From NCBI GenBank assembly GCA_947499255.1, contig CANMNF010000002.1, positions 632,430-696,429 on the forward strand: a DNA stretch of 64,000 bases. Direction: 5' to 3'. This DNA is from an uncultured Sphingomonadaceae bacterium (GTDB lineage Bacteria > Pseudomonadota > Alphaproteobacteria > Sphingomonadales > Sphingomonadaceae). The position numbers and the translations under genes are program-made. How positions within the stretch are numbered: position 1 is the first letter of the stretch; each line of letters opens with the position of its first letter. Positions 25,142-32,974 of the stretch are shown piece after piece. Under the pieces are notes generated by a model that was not told where the DNA came from, ran no database searches, and saw only the letters and a list, made by a program, of their open reading frames with translations.

Positions 25142-26310
25142 CCATTTTCTCCCACTTCGCTGTCGCTTTCTGGCAGGCCCAGCAGGCTGCGCTTCTCATC
25201 ATTGGTCAGGAAATCAGCGTTCGATACTTGCGACCAGAGCTTTTCGCGGTCCTCAGAAAGAGCAGGCACCCGGTCGAGATCGACTGTCAGGCGCAGTTCC
25301 GGAAATGAGGGTTGCAAAGCCTGCTCGATCCCGGACAGAATCTTCGTGGTCAGAGGCAGCAGCGTGAGGCGCCATAAGGCCCGGTTGGCCTCGCGATAAT
25401 TGGCGTAAGTGTTATCACCCGGCAGGCCCAGCAGCATTGGCGGGACACCAAAGGCCAAAGCGATATCGCGCGCCGCAGCCGCTTTAAGCTCAGCAAAATC
25501 CATATCGGCGGGGGAGAGCGAAAGGCGTTGCCATTTCAGCCCTCCTTCGAGCAGCATCGGCCGTCCGGCATTGCCGCTGCCTTGGAATGCTTGCGCCAGT
25601 TCAGTTTTGAGCCGGTCAAACTGATCGCCCGTCAACGTGTCGCCATCTGCGCCGCCTTCGTAAACCAATGCGCCCGATGGCCGCGCTGCGTTTTCCAGCA
25701 GCGCGCGGTTCCAATGAGCCGCAGCATTGTGGATCGCAACTGCTTGTTCTGCGGCGGAAAGGCAGCCTGCGCCATATTGGTCGTCTGCGGGATGAAAGGC
25801 TTTGAGATGAATGATGCAAGGCCAGCCATTTTCGTCCTCAAGCGGGATGGTGATGGTCTGCTCACCCAATCGATAGCTATAGGCGGTTGGCCACCCATCA
25901 CTTCCGGGCACTGCGCTAACGCGTTCTGGACGAAGAGCGAAAAGTTCAACAGGCTTGCCAGCAGCGTCGCGGGCGATCTGGATAAAGGCGTTGCCGTGCA
26001 GCAGAATATGGGCGGCAATCGTCTCCAAAAGGGATTGGCCTGCACTCGTTGCGCGGACCAAAGCGAGGCCATCGGCGTCACTTTCGCCCAGCGGCGCACT
26101 GCCGACCCCTTCGGCAACGATCCGCACAGCGCGTTGCGCCACCGGGTTATCGATAAAGGCGCGTTGCACGCAGTCGCGATAATTGAATGCACCGCGCCCG
26201 CCGGGTTGATCATGTGTCCAGGTCCATGGCGTTTGAAAGGCGCGTGCCAAAGGCACACGCGCCCCGCCCCCGCCTTTGAAGGCGGAGCGCAGCGTGTTGA
26301 GTAAAGGCAT
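25138..26310 (-). CDS. GTA portal protein (gp3-type)
   Basis: A 390-residue HK97-type portal. It contains NPVAQRAVRIVAEGVGSAPL, LLHGNAFIQIARDAAGKPVE, LRPERVSAVPG, IIHLKAFHPADDQYGAG and LAFGVPPMLLGLPGDNTYAN, all standard portal segments. The dodecameric portal is the DNA gate where terminase docks. It starts 30 bases after the large terminase and overlaps gp3.5. The length is normal. Confidence 0.94.
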   Translation of the reverse strand: MPLLNTLRSAFKGGGGARVPLARAFQTPWTWTHDQPGGRGAFNYRDCVQRAFIDNPVAQRAVRIVAEGVGSAPLGESDADGLALVRATSAGQSLLETIAAHILLHGNAFIQIARDAAGKPVELFALRPERVSAVPGSDGWPTAYSYRLGEQTITIPLEDENGWPCIIHLKAFHPADDQYGAGCLSAAEQAVAIHNAAAHWNRALLENAARPSGALVYEGGADGDTLTGDQFDRLKTELAQAFQGSGNAGRPMLLEGGLKWQRLSLSPADMDFAELKAAAARDIALAFGVPPMLLGLPGDNTYANYREANRALWRLTLLPLTTKILSGIEQALQPSFPELRLTVDLDRVPALSEDREKLWSQVSNADFLTNDEKRSLLGLPESDSEVGENG

Positions 26311-26340
26311 AAAGGGATTTCCTTCTTTCGAAGTTTGTAA

Positions 26341-27669
26341 TCAGTCGAAACGTTGGACGCGGGGAGTACCGCGCCTGCCGAGCATCAATTCTGTCAAAGC
26401 CCAAACCAGCGCATCAGCGCGGTCAGGGCTGCGACCGGGGCCTTCGTAAGCGCCGCCAGCCATCAATCCGCAAAGCTCATCTTCAAGCTGCGCCAACTGG
26501 CCCACATGACGCACACGGCCCGCTTCATACAGGGCTGCAATAGGCTCTGCCCGGGCCACTTTGCCGCGGCTGGCATGAACCAGTTTGATAGGCATCACAC
26601 AGTCTGCCGCGCGCAGCACATTGGCAACCATATCGCCGCCTTGATTGGCTTCTGCGACAACCCGGTCCGCGTTCCAAGTCAGCGCCGTACTGGCAACTTG
26701 GCGCGCCCATCGTTCAGGGCTTGCTCGCCCCACAGAAGCGTCTGCCAAGACATGCGCAAGGCCATCGAGGCAAACCCCTGCAACGACAATGCCGCAAGCA
26801 TCGCCGCGCGCGCTGGCGGGCGGATCTACTGCAACAATGATGCGTGCCATCGGCGCAGCGGGGAGCGCGATACGATGCTTTTCGAGCAATGAGCGGGACC
26901 ACAGTGCGCCTTCCACATCTTCCAGCATCTCGCCGTCCAATTCTTGTCGGCCCAGCGCGCTGTTGCCATATTGATCCTGCATCGCATTGAGGTACTGGCG
27001 CGGCAGATTTGCCCGGTTATCTCGCGTCCGGCCTCGCGAAATCACGACCCCGTTATCCTTCGCCAGCTTGCGCATCAAAGGGACGGCGCGCGGCGTTGTT
27101 GTGGCCAAGATTTGCGGGGTCTCACCAAGCCGCAGCCCCATTTGCAAATTGTCCCAGGCGGACATTGCGCGGTTGCTGGTATTGTCCCATTTGGCAATTT
27201 CATCACACCAAGCATGGCTGCTTTGCGGACCGCGCAGACTTTCCGGCTCTGCCGCGCTGTAAAGCATGGCTTGTGCCCCGTTCGCCCAGCTTAAAAGCTT
27301 GCGCGATGGTTCAAATTCAACGCGCAAACGATCCGTTTTGCAACAGGCCAAAAGCCCGCTTTCTCCTTCAACCATTACAGCGCGCGCTTCAGCGATTGAG
27401 CTTCCCACCAATGCAATTCGCGCATCAGGGTAGCTATGGGCAATTTGCCGTACCCATTCCGCTCCAGCGCGCGTTTTGCCAAAGCCGCGCCCTGCGCAGA
27501 TCAACCAAACGCGCCAATTTTCAGCAGGACTGAGCTGTTCTGGCCGGGCCCAAAACGGCCAATGGCGGCGCAGCTTGGCGGCCTCCTCTCCGTTTAGGTC
27601 CTGCAAGAGATGATTCGTCATCATTTCTTCCATGCCGAGCATCCATTCTCGGCGACGAATATTAGGCAT
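26341..27669 (-). CDS. terL: GTA terminase large subunit (gp2-type)
   Basis: A 442-residue DNA-packaging motor. The ATPase shows a Walker A-like CAGRGFGKTRAG (about 58-69) and Walker B HAWCDEIAKW. The C-terminal nuclease shows AVDPPAS, EANQGGD and SPDRADALVWAL with its acidic residues. In GTAs this enzyme packages random host DNA by headful. ATG 27669 overlaps the small terminase gene by 8 bases. All key motifs look intact, so the cluster is not obviously decayed. Confidence 0.95.
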   Translation of the reverse strand: MPNIRRREWMLGMEEMMTNHLLQDLNGEEAAKLRRHWPFWARPEQLSPAENWRVWLICAGRGFGKTRAGAEWVRQIAHSYPDARIALVGSSIAEARAVMVEGESGLLACCKTDRLRVEFEPSRKLLSWANGAQAMLYSAAEPESLRGPQSSHAWCDEIAKWDNTSNRAMSAWDNLQMGLRLGETPQILATTTPRAVPLMRKLAKDNGVVISRGRTRDNRANLPRQYLNAMQDQYGNSALGRQELDGEMLEDVEGALWSRSLLEKHRIALPAAPMARIIVAVDPPASARGDACGIVVAGVCLDGLAHVLADASVGRASPERWARQVASTALTWNADRVVAEANQGGDMVANVLRAADCVMPIKLVHASRGKVARAEPIAALYEAGRVRHVGQLAQLEDELCGLMAGGAYEGPGRSPDRADALVWALTELMLGRRGTPRVQRFD

Positions 27670-28111
27670 GATCCTTGGGCGGATGCTTGCCTTCAGCCAT
27701 CAGCGTCTGGCGCACTTCTGCTTCGCGTTCGCGCATCTGGTTAAGCTTGCGGGTGAGGGAGGCGAGGATTTCGGCTTCATCTTCATGTTCTTGCAAGGCG
27801 CGTTCTTCGCTCACTTCCTTGCGATGTGAGATCAAAATACGCAGCGCAGTGGCATTATCGAATTTCGTTTTGATCGATGGTTTTTGCCCGCTGCGCAGGC
27901 GTTGCAGCAATTCCATCTCAAGATTGTCGTACCCTTCACAAAGGGCTGTGCGCCATTGGCGCTTGAATTCACGATCCGTGCGGCGCGCACAATATGCGGT
28001 GCTTTTGTTGATGCCAGCAGCGCGGGCAGACGCAGTGACATTTGATGTGTTGGCCAAGGCTTCGAGAAAGGCTGAACGCCATTCCTCGCCGCGCCGGGGC
28101 AGCTGTTTCAT
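27662..28111 (-). CDS. terS: GTA small terminase-like protein (gp1-type)
   Basis: A 149-residue protein. Its N-terminal helix-turn-helix (LEALANTSNVTASARAAGIN, then KSTAYCARRTDREF) is typical of small terminases, and a central LQRLRSGQKPSIKTKFDN and a charged C-terminal coiled segment (LTRKLNQMREREAEVRQTL) follow. It is first in the operon and overlaps terL by 8 bases. RcGTA gp1 has been described as the small terminase with weak sequence specificity; the match here is by position and domain layout. Confidence 0.85.
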   Translation of the reverse strand: MKQLPRRGEEWRSAFLEALANTSNVTASARAAGINKSTAYCARRTDREFKRQWRTALCEGYDNLEMELLQRLRSGQKPSIKTKFDNATALRILISHRKEVSEERALQEHEDEAEILASLTRKLNQMREREAEVRQTLMAEGKHPPKDHA

Positions 28112-28171
28112 ATGGGATTTTCCTGGGAGACGATGGCGAAAGCCGCAGCGGAGCGATTCGGTTTATCGCGA

Positions 28172-28194
28172 TGTTTGTCTTCTCTAACCAAACA
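28172..28194. promoter_or_regulatory. inverted repeat over the GTA -10 region (possible operator)
   Basis: TGTTTG (28172-28177) and CAAACA (28189-28194) form a two-fold symmetric site with an 11-base spacer that covers the -10 element and start site of the candidate GTA promoter. A bound protein here would block or redirect transcription of the whole cluster. The regulator is unknown. Confidence 0.45.
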
Positions 28195-28209
28195 GTGTCA
28201 CGATGTCAA
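28181..28209 (-). promoter_or_regulatory. candidate promoter of the GTA operon
   Basis: Reading the minus strand, TTGACA (28209-28204) is followed after exactly 17 bases by TAGAGA (28186-28181). The -35 element is perfect and the -10 element moderate. The start site would be near 28174, about 62 bases before the small-terminase ATG. It lies in the 194-bp gap shared with the divergent YqaA-type gene. Confidence 0.55.
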
Positions 28210-28305
28210 TAAAAAAGTGCCAAATAGGTTATAAGATAGTTTGCCTTGCGCCGAACTCTCGCCTGCCTTAAGCGGCGAAAACCCTAGCTTTCAGGAAAAT
28301 TCGCC

Positions 28306-28962
28306 ATGCTGATGAAACCGTTGCGCGGTCTGTACGAATGGACGATGGCCAAAGCAGCGCATCCCCATGCCCAAGGCTGGCTGGCCTTTTTCTGTTTTAT
28401 CGAATCAAGCTTTTTCCCAATCCCGCCGCACCCTCTGCTTGGCTTGATGTGCCTTGCTGAACCCAGAAGGGCGGTTCGCTTTGCACTTATTGCTACAGCG
28501 GCTTCGGTTCTTGGCGGGCTATTTGGCTATTTCATCGGCTATTTTCTGTATGAAGCGATTGGTGTTTGGCTGATCGGTGCACTCGGGCTGACTGAAAGCT
28601 TCCCGGTCGCAGCATGCTATATTCGCGAACAGGGTGCAGCTGCAGTGTTCCTGGCCGCTGGTACGCCGATCCCGTTTAAACTGATGACAATAACGGCCGG
28701 TTTCATCGAAATGAACCTTGTCACATTCCTGCTTGCGGCTTTGGCTGGGCGGGCGTTGATCTTCATGGTTGTGGGCTTGCTGTTCCAATTCTTTGGCGCG
28801 CCAATCAAGTCGGTTATCGACAAATATCTGGGCACGGTGACAACGATCTTTGTAATTGTGGTTGTCGCAGGATTTGTCACAATCGCGCAATTTGGTGGCG
28901 GCAAAAGCGAAGGCGATCCTACTGACGCTTGCGCAGCAGTGACAAGCATGGACGATATTTGA
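28306..28962 (+). CDS. YqaA-family (SNARE-associated/VTT) membrane protein
   Basis: A 218-residue inner-membrane protein with 4-5 hydrophobic segments. It has FIESSFFPIPPHPLLGLMCL and GTPIPFKLMTITAGFIEMN, the paired motifs of the DedA/VTT superfamily in its YqaA branch. Members are linked to lipid or envelope homeostasis; the exact substrate is unknown. It is divergent from the GTA operon and 20 bases upstream of the ArsC-like gene, so those two may be cotranscribed. Confidence 0.82.
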   Translation: MLMKPLRGLYEWTMAKAAHPHAQGWLAFFCFIESSFFPIPPHPLLGLMCLAEPRRAVRFALIATAASVLGGLFGYFIGYFLYEAIGVWLIGALGLTESFPVAACYIREQGAAAVFLAAGTPIPFKLMTITAGFIEMNLVTFLLAALAGRALIFMVVGLLFQFFGAPIKSVIDKYLGTVTTIFVIVVVAGFVTIAQFGGGKSEGDPTDACAAVTSMDDI

Positions 28963-28982
28963 CACAGGTTTGGGGTAAAGTC

Positions 28983-29513
28983 GTGCGCAACATCTTATTT
29001 CTGTGCACTGCAAATTCTGCACGCTCCATACTATCCGAAGCGATCCTGAATGCGCATGGCGGCCAACGTTTCAAAGCCTATTCCGCCGGAAGCAAACCGC
29101 GCGGTGTACCCAATCCGCTGGCGCTGGACTTGCTGGCTTCCAAAGGTCACCCGATTACCGATCTTGCCTCAAAAAGCTGGGATGTGTTCGCGGCTAACGA
29201 TGCGCCGACCATGCATGCCGTCATCACGGTGTGTGACAATGCCAAGGGTGAAAGTTGCCCGATCTGGCCAATGAACGGCGATTGGGGGCGTCCGGTGCAG
29301 GCCCATTGGGGCATCCCCGATCCCGCCAGCATCGCGGCTGATGGCACGCATATTGATGGCGATCTATCGGGGTTCGAGACAGCTTATCGCCGGTTGACCG
29401 GGCGAGTGGAAGCGATGCTTGCCTTGGACGAGAGCCAGATGTCTGACATCGCATGGCGCGATGCGTTGATCCAGATCGGGCGCGATGGCGAGGGGAGTAC
29501 CGCTGTTGGCTAG
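28983..29513 (+). CDS. ArsC-type arsenate reductase / low-molecular-weight phosphatase family
   Basis: A 176-residue protein with the CX5R phosphatase loop CTANSARS close to the N-terminus, then YSAGSKPRGVPNPLAL and ITVCDNAKGESCPIWP, where the second and third cysteines suit thioredoxin-type ArsC. The later HWGIPDP is the usual Asp loop. The start is GTG 28983 (RNILFLCTANSARS); an upstream ATG would add 18 unrelated residues. It overlaps the aquaporin gene, an arrangement known from arsenate-reduction units where a channel exports arsenite. No ArsR, ArsB or Acr3 is present. Confidence 0.83.
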   Translation: MRNILFLCTANSARSILSEAILNAHGGQRFKAYSAGSKPRGVPNPLALDLLASKGHPITDLASKSWDVFAANDAPTMHAVITVCDNAKGESCPIWPMNGDWGRPVQAHWGIPDPASIAADGTHIDGDLSGFETAYRRLTGRVEAMLALDESQMSDIAWRDALIQIGRDGEGSTAVG

Positions 29514-30189
29514 AGCGTCACTTGGCCGGCGGCTTACGGCCGAAGCTATCGGCAGCTTTTTCCTTTTCGCAGGCGTGCTTGGCTCGGGCATAATGGCTGA
29601 GAACCTGGCGGGCGGGAATGATGCGCTTGCCTTGCTCGCCAATACTATCGCGACAGGTGCGATCTTATTCGTGATCATCGCGATGCTTGGCCCGATATCG
29701 GGTGCGCATTTCAATCCGGCTGTTACGTTTGCGTTCGCCTTGCGCCGCGAAATCGGTTGGTGGGATAGCGTCCTATATGTGCTGGTTCAGATTGCGGCTG
29801 GCGCGATAGGGGCATGGGCAGTGCATTTGATGTTCGATCTGCCAATCTTGCAATTTTCTACCAAAGCCCGGACGGGCATTGGCCAATGGACCGGGGAGCT
29901 TGTGGCAACTTTTGGTTTGTTGATCACCATTCTGGGCTTACTCAAGCACAAAGCAGAAGCGATCCCCATGGGTGTCGCGCTGTACATTACCGCGGCCTAT
30001 TGGTTCACATCCAGCACCAGTTTCGCCAATCCTGCTATCGCCATCGTGCGCAGCTTAAGCGATACTTTTGCAGGGATTGCGCCGGGAGATGTTCCCGGTT
30101 TCATCGCGGCTCAATTGGCGGGCGCAGCCTTTGCCGTCGCGTTGGCGCGCTGGCTCTTTGCCGATGAACCTGCGCGCCACACCGATTAG
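29506..30189 (+). CDS. aquaporin (MIP family, AqpS-like)
   Basis: A 227-residue channel with six membrane helices and both half-helix signatures, FNPAVT and FANPAIAIVRSLSDTFAGI. A strong AGGGGAG ribosome site favours a TTG start at 29506, overlapping the ArsC stop; an ATG at 29485 would add seven residues. In Sinorhizobium meliloti AqpS is coded with ArsC and lets arsenite out of the cell; the same pairing suggests that role here, but water or glycerol cannot be excluded. Confidence 0.85.
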   Translation: MARASLGRRLTAEAIGSFFLFAGVLGSGIMAENLAGGNDALALLANTIATGAILFVIIAMLGPISGAHFNPAVTFAFALRREIGWWDSVLYVLVQIAAGAIGAWAVHLMFDLPILQFSTKARTGIGQWTGELVATFGLLITILGLLKHKAEAIPMGVALYITAAYWFTSSTSFANPAIAIVRSLSDTFAGIAPGDVPGFIAAQLAGAAFAVALARWLFADEPARHTD

Positions 30190-30326
30190 GCGCCCACCAT
30201 CGCGACAACTACAGGCGTTCCGGTCAACGCAAAGACACCCGCAATCGCGAGAGCAGCAGTTCCGAATGCGACGAAAAGAGCAGGGATATTGAAATCTTCG
30301 GTGGTTTCATTGTCGGCGTAACGCAT
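30186..30326 (-). CDS. 46-residue single-membrane-span protein
   Basis: A short frame starts at ATG 30326, preceded by GGAGATACACA as a ribosome site, and ends with TAA at 30188-30186, touching the aquaporin stop. The protein has a polar acidic start (MRYADNETTEDFNI) and one long hydrophobic helix (about residues 15-45, LFVAFGTAALAIAGVFALTG). It lies 107 bases downstream of spt on the same strand. The sequence has no family I recognise. The good ribosome site and membrane-helix composition make it likely to be real. Confidence 0.6.
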   Translation of the reverse strand: MRYADNETTEDFNIPALFVAFGTAALAIAGVFALTGTPVVVAMVGA

Positions 30327-30433
30327 TGTGTATCTCCTTGAAAATTCGATACACAGCCATTCGCATCCAGAAATGCTGGCGTTACCTGCAAGACTATTGC
30401 GAAAAACCGATCAGAGGGATCGCATCTGGCAGA

Positions 30434-31651
30434 TCAGATAATCTTGGTCGCTTTCCCGGCGCGTTCAAATATACCCAGGATCGTTTCAACTTCTTCTGCG
30501 GTATGTTCGGCACAAAGCGAACAGCGCAGCAGCGTCATATTGGCCGGTGTCGCAGGAGGCCGGGCAAGATTGACGTACAGACCCTCCGACAAGAGCGCTT
30601 CCCACATGGCGGCACCGCGTTGCAGATCTGGCATGATCACGGCCACGATGGCGCTTTGCGGCTTGTCAGTGCCGAGATCAAAGCCAAGATCGGTTAACCC
30701 GCCATGCAGACGTTTGGAATTGTCCCAAAGATGCGCGCGCTTCTCGCCCGCTTGCATCAGCTTACGAATGCTGGTGGCCGCTGTTGCCACAACGCTTGGC
30801 GGCAGGCTGGCGGTGAAGACATAGGGCCGACAAACCAGCCGCATGATTTCAAACTTGGGGTGGTTTGAAACGCAAAAGCCGCCAACCGTGCCCACGCTTT
30901 TGGAAAAGGTGCCGATGATAAAATCGACATCATCCATTACGCCTGCATCTTCCACCACGCCGCGGCCATGCTCTCCGATAAATCCCATCGAATGCGCTTC
31001 ATCGACCAGCACCATGGCGCCGTTATCTTTGGCGATCTTCACCATTTCGGCCAAAGGCGCGATATCGCCCAGCATCGAGTAAACGCCTTCGAGCACGACA
31101 AGCTTGCCCGCGCCTTCAGGGATACGCTTCAGCCGCTTTTCCATCGCCGCGACATCATTGTGCTTGAACGGCACAATCTCGGCATTGCCCATCGCGCAGC
31201 CATCCCAGATGCTGGCATGGCTATCGATATCCAGCACGACATAATCGCCTTTGCCAGCGATGGTCGATATGATCCCAAGGTTGGCCTGATACCCGGTTGA
31301 GAACACCATGGCGTGATCCATGTCATAGAACTCACGCAGAGCGTCCTCACATTCCTTGTGGCCTTGATAAGTGCCGTTCAAAACCCGGCTGCCCGTGGTG
31401 CCCGATCCGAAATCGGCAAGCGCCTGTTGCCCTGCGGCGATGATATCGGGATCGAAAGTCATGCCCATGTAATTGTAAGTGCCAAGCAGGATAGTGTCGC
31501 GGCCATTGCAGATCGCGCGGGTGGGGGAGAGCACTTTCTCCATCACCAGAGAAAATGGATCTTCAACGCCGCTGGCCAGCAATTGTTCGCGCATGCTGAT
31601 GATGTCATCGAACTTGGCGAACAGGTCGGGTGTGGTGATGGTTTCGCTCAT
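30434..31651 (-). CDS. spt: serine palmitoyltransferase
   Basis: A 405-residue alpha-oxoamine synthase. ATG 31651 (MSETITTPDLF) is preferred over an upstream frame extension. It shows YNYMGMTFDPDI, GSGTTGSRVLNGT, DEAHSMGFIGEHGRG and the PLP lysine in GTFSKSVGTVGG. Bacterial SPT is a soluble homodimer that condenses serine with acyl-CoA or acyl-ACP to 3-ketosphinganine, the first step of sphingolipid synthesis. The dedicated acyl carrier protein gene lies 7 bases upstream, which supports SPT over the related 8-amino-7-oxononanoate synthase. Sphingolipids replace LPS lipids in this order. Confidence 0.92.
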   Translation of the reverse strand: MSETITTPDLFAKFDDIISMREQLLASGVEDPFSLVMEKVLSPTRAICNGRDTILLGTYNYMGMTFDPDIIAAGQQALADFGSGTTGSRVLNGTYQGHKECEDALREFYDMDHAMVFSTGYQANLGIISTIAGKGDYVVLDIDSHASIWDGCAMGNAEIVPFKHNDVAAMEKRLKRIPEGAGKLVVLEGVYSMLGDIAPLAEMVKIAKDNGAMVLVDEAHSMGFIGEHGRGVVEDAGVMDDVDFIIGTFSKSVGTVGGFCVSNHPKFEIMRLVCRPYVFTASLPPSVVATAATSIRKLMQAGEKRAHLWDNSKRLHGGLTDLGFDLGTDKPQSAIVAVIMPDLQRGAAMWEALLSEGLYVNLARPPATPANMTLLRCSLCAEHTAEEVETILGIFERAGKATKII

Positions 31652-31658
31652 GATACGG

Positions 31659-31898
31659 TTACCCTTGCGACTTTGCCACCGCGTCGACAAGCTGGCCATA
31701 AGTCTCGATCTCGGCCTGCTGGTTCATGGAAATGATGATATCAAACTCATCTTCGATGGCGGCGACGAAATCCATCACTGTCAGGCTGTCAAACTCAAGG
31801 TCACCGGCGAAGGTTGTTCCTTCTTCGATGGCAACGCCTTTTTTGTTGAACGGTTCGATGATCGTGCGGATTTTGGAATCGATCGAGGCACGGTCCAT
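31659..31898 (-). CDS. acyl carrier protein for sphingolipid synthesis
   Basis: A 79-residue four-helix acyl carrier protein with the phosphopantetheine serine Ser38 in GDLEFDSLTVMDFV. Its place immediately upstream of spt (7-bp gap) matches the special AcpR/AcpS arrangement described in Caulobacter and Sphingomonas sphingolipid loci, where it delivers the acyl chain to SPT. It differs from housekeeping ACP, which has DSLD after GAD. It is divergent from the PycTM gene. Confidence 0.88.
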   Translation of the reverse strand: MDRASIDSKIRTIIEPFNKKGVAIEEGTTFAGDLEFDSLTVMDFVAAIEDEFDIIISMNQQAEIETYGQLVDAVAKSQG

Positions 31899-32030
31899 GG
31901 CGAAATTATCCTTCTTGTGATCCAGCGCGCTGGTGTTTTAGCGGCAAAGCGCGGCATAGAGGCGCTTGTCAAGCGCGCGAGCGGCTGGCAGCGTTATTGA
32001 TATCAGTAAAATGTGATGCCGAGGGGGCAT

Positions 32031-32585
32031 ATGCAAGCGGACAAAGCACCTGAAGAACGCGCCGATCGTGGAACAAGCGCACCGCGTGAGTTCAGTCCGC
32101 ATTCGGTCAACATGCTGCGCACCACGCAGGTGAACACATTACTGTTGTCGCAAATGGCCGATCAAAAGGCATCGATCCTGATGGGGGCGACTTTTCTGGT
32201 CTTCTCTATCGCAGTCACACGCTCTTTGGCGGGTGACTTGCCGTGGTCACTGGCGATTCTGGCGGTATTTGCGTTTCTCAGTTCACTGCTGGCGGTCATA
32301 GCGATCATCCCATCGGTAAAATCGCCGCCGGACGGTACGCGGCCCAACCTGATGTTCTTCGGCCATTTCTCGACCAGGCAAGAAGAAGAATGGGTGGGTG
32401 ATGTTCTGGATGAGCTGGAGTGTGATGAGACGGTTTATCGCGCGATGCTGCACGATATTTATCAAAATGGGCAAGTGCTGCAAAAGCGCAAATATCGGTA
32501 TTTGGGCTATGCTTACAGGATGTTCGTGCTGGGCCTGGTCCTCACGCTTATATCGTTCGGCGTGGAGCTTGCGATTACCTATTAA
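32031..32585 (+). CDS. PycTM-family membrane protein (Pycsar effector-like, formerly DUF5706)
   Basis: A 184-residue protein. The family signature is present: NTLLLSQMADQKASILMGA begins the first membrane pair (about 52-105), NLMFFGHFSTRQEEEW and YRAMLHDIYQNGQVLQKRKY follow, then a third span close to the end. PycTM proteins are membrane-damaging effectors in Pycsar phage defence, opened by a cyclic pyrimidine nucleotide. No cyclase gene is adjacent, so this is an orphan; similar single genes seem usual in sphingomonads. ATG 32031 follows GAGGGGG closely; ATG 32016 is an alternative. Confidence 0.72.
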   Translation: MQADKAPEERADRGTSAPREFSPHSVNMLRTTQVNTLLLSQMADQKASILMGATFLVFSIAVTRSLAGDLPWSLAILAVFAFLSSLLAVIAIIPSVKSPPDGTRPNLMFFGHFSTRQEEEWVGDVLDELECDETVYRAMLHDIYQNGQVLQKRKYRYLGYAYRMFVLGLVLTLISFGVELAITY

Positions 32586-32599
32586 GCGCTCGGATCAAC

Positions 32600-32974
32600 T
32601 TAAGCGCTTGGATCAACAAGGCCTTTTACCGCAGCCATAAATGGGCCGATGCTCACCGGCTTTGACAGATAGCCTTCTGCGCCCAATTCACGGATGCGTT
32701 CTTCATCGCCTTTTCCGGCATAGGCGGTGACTGCCAAAACGGGCACATCTGCCAAATCGGCGTCCTGCTTCAAAGTCTCGATCAGATCGAGCCCGGAGAC
32801 ATCTTGCAGCTGAATATCCATCACAACCAGATTGGGCGTAAAGTTACGTGCCGCCTCAATCGCGACATTGCCATCGGCAACAGGTTCAACGGCAAAGCCG
32901 CCTGCCTGCAGGACATCGCAAAAAAGTTTGCGGTTCAAATCGTTGTCCTCGACAACGAGTATTCGCTTCGTCAT
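32600..32974 (-). CDS. divK: single-domain response regulator DivK
   Basis: A 124-residue receiver with no output domain. The phosphorylated Asp53 lies in NLVVMDIQLQDVSG, the acidic pocket is VVEDND, the switch is VLAVTAY and the conserved lysine is in YLSKPV. This matches DivK, which in alphaproteobacteria controls DivL-CckA and so the activity of CtrA (encoded at 54.9 kb). Its ATG overlaps the divergent DUF3572 ATG within a single CATG. PleD, often downstream of divK, is not adjacent here. Confidence 0.87.
   Translation of the reverse strand: MTKRILVVEDNDLNRKLFCDVLQAGGFAVEPVADGNVAIEAARNFTPNLVVMDIQLQDVSGLDLIETLKQDADLADVPVLAVTAYAGKGDEERIRELGAEGYLSKPVSIGPFMAAVKGLVDPSA

Larger units (their letters stand above)
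14204..28111 (-). mobile_element. RcGTA-like gene transfer agent cluster
   Basis: About 14 kb on one strand in the order of the Rhodobacter capsulatus GTA: small terminase, TerL, portal, gp3.5, protease, capsid, gp6, small gene, gp8, tail tube, gp10, gp10.1, tape measure, gp12, gp13, peptidase, gp15, then DUF2793. There is no integrase, repressor, replication gene, lysis cassette or attachment repeat, and the base composition does not differ visibly from the surroundings. That separates it from an active prophage. All genes are open and motifs intact. Regulators, head spikes and lysis genes must be elsewhere. Confidence 0.9.

Noticed and set aside
24453-25367. 304-codon plus-strand frame across the GTA protease and portal region
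   Set aside because: It is antisense to three overlapping, recognised structural genes and has no ribosome site or domain.
14204-28111. Active temperate prophage
   Set aside because: No integrase, repressor, replication, lysis or attachment repeats, and gene order is that of RcGTA.
28112-28305. CtrA box at the GTA promoter
   Set aside because: Only isolated TTAA-like words are present; no TTAA-N7-TTAA within one mismatch was found.
30434-31651. 8-amino-7-oxononanoate synthase (biotin) as the identity of spt
   Set aside because: Similar fold, but the adjacent dedicated acyl carrier protein and sphingomonad context favour serine palmitoyltransferase, and no biotin genes are near.
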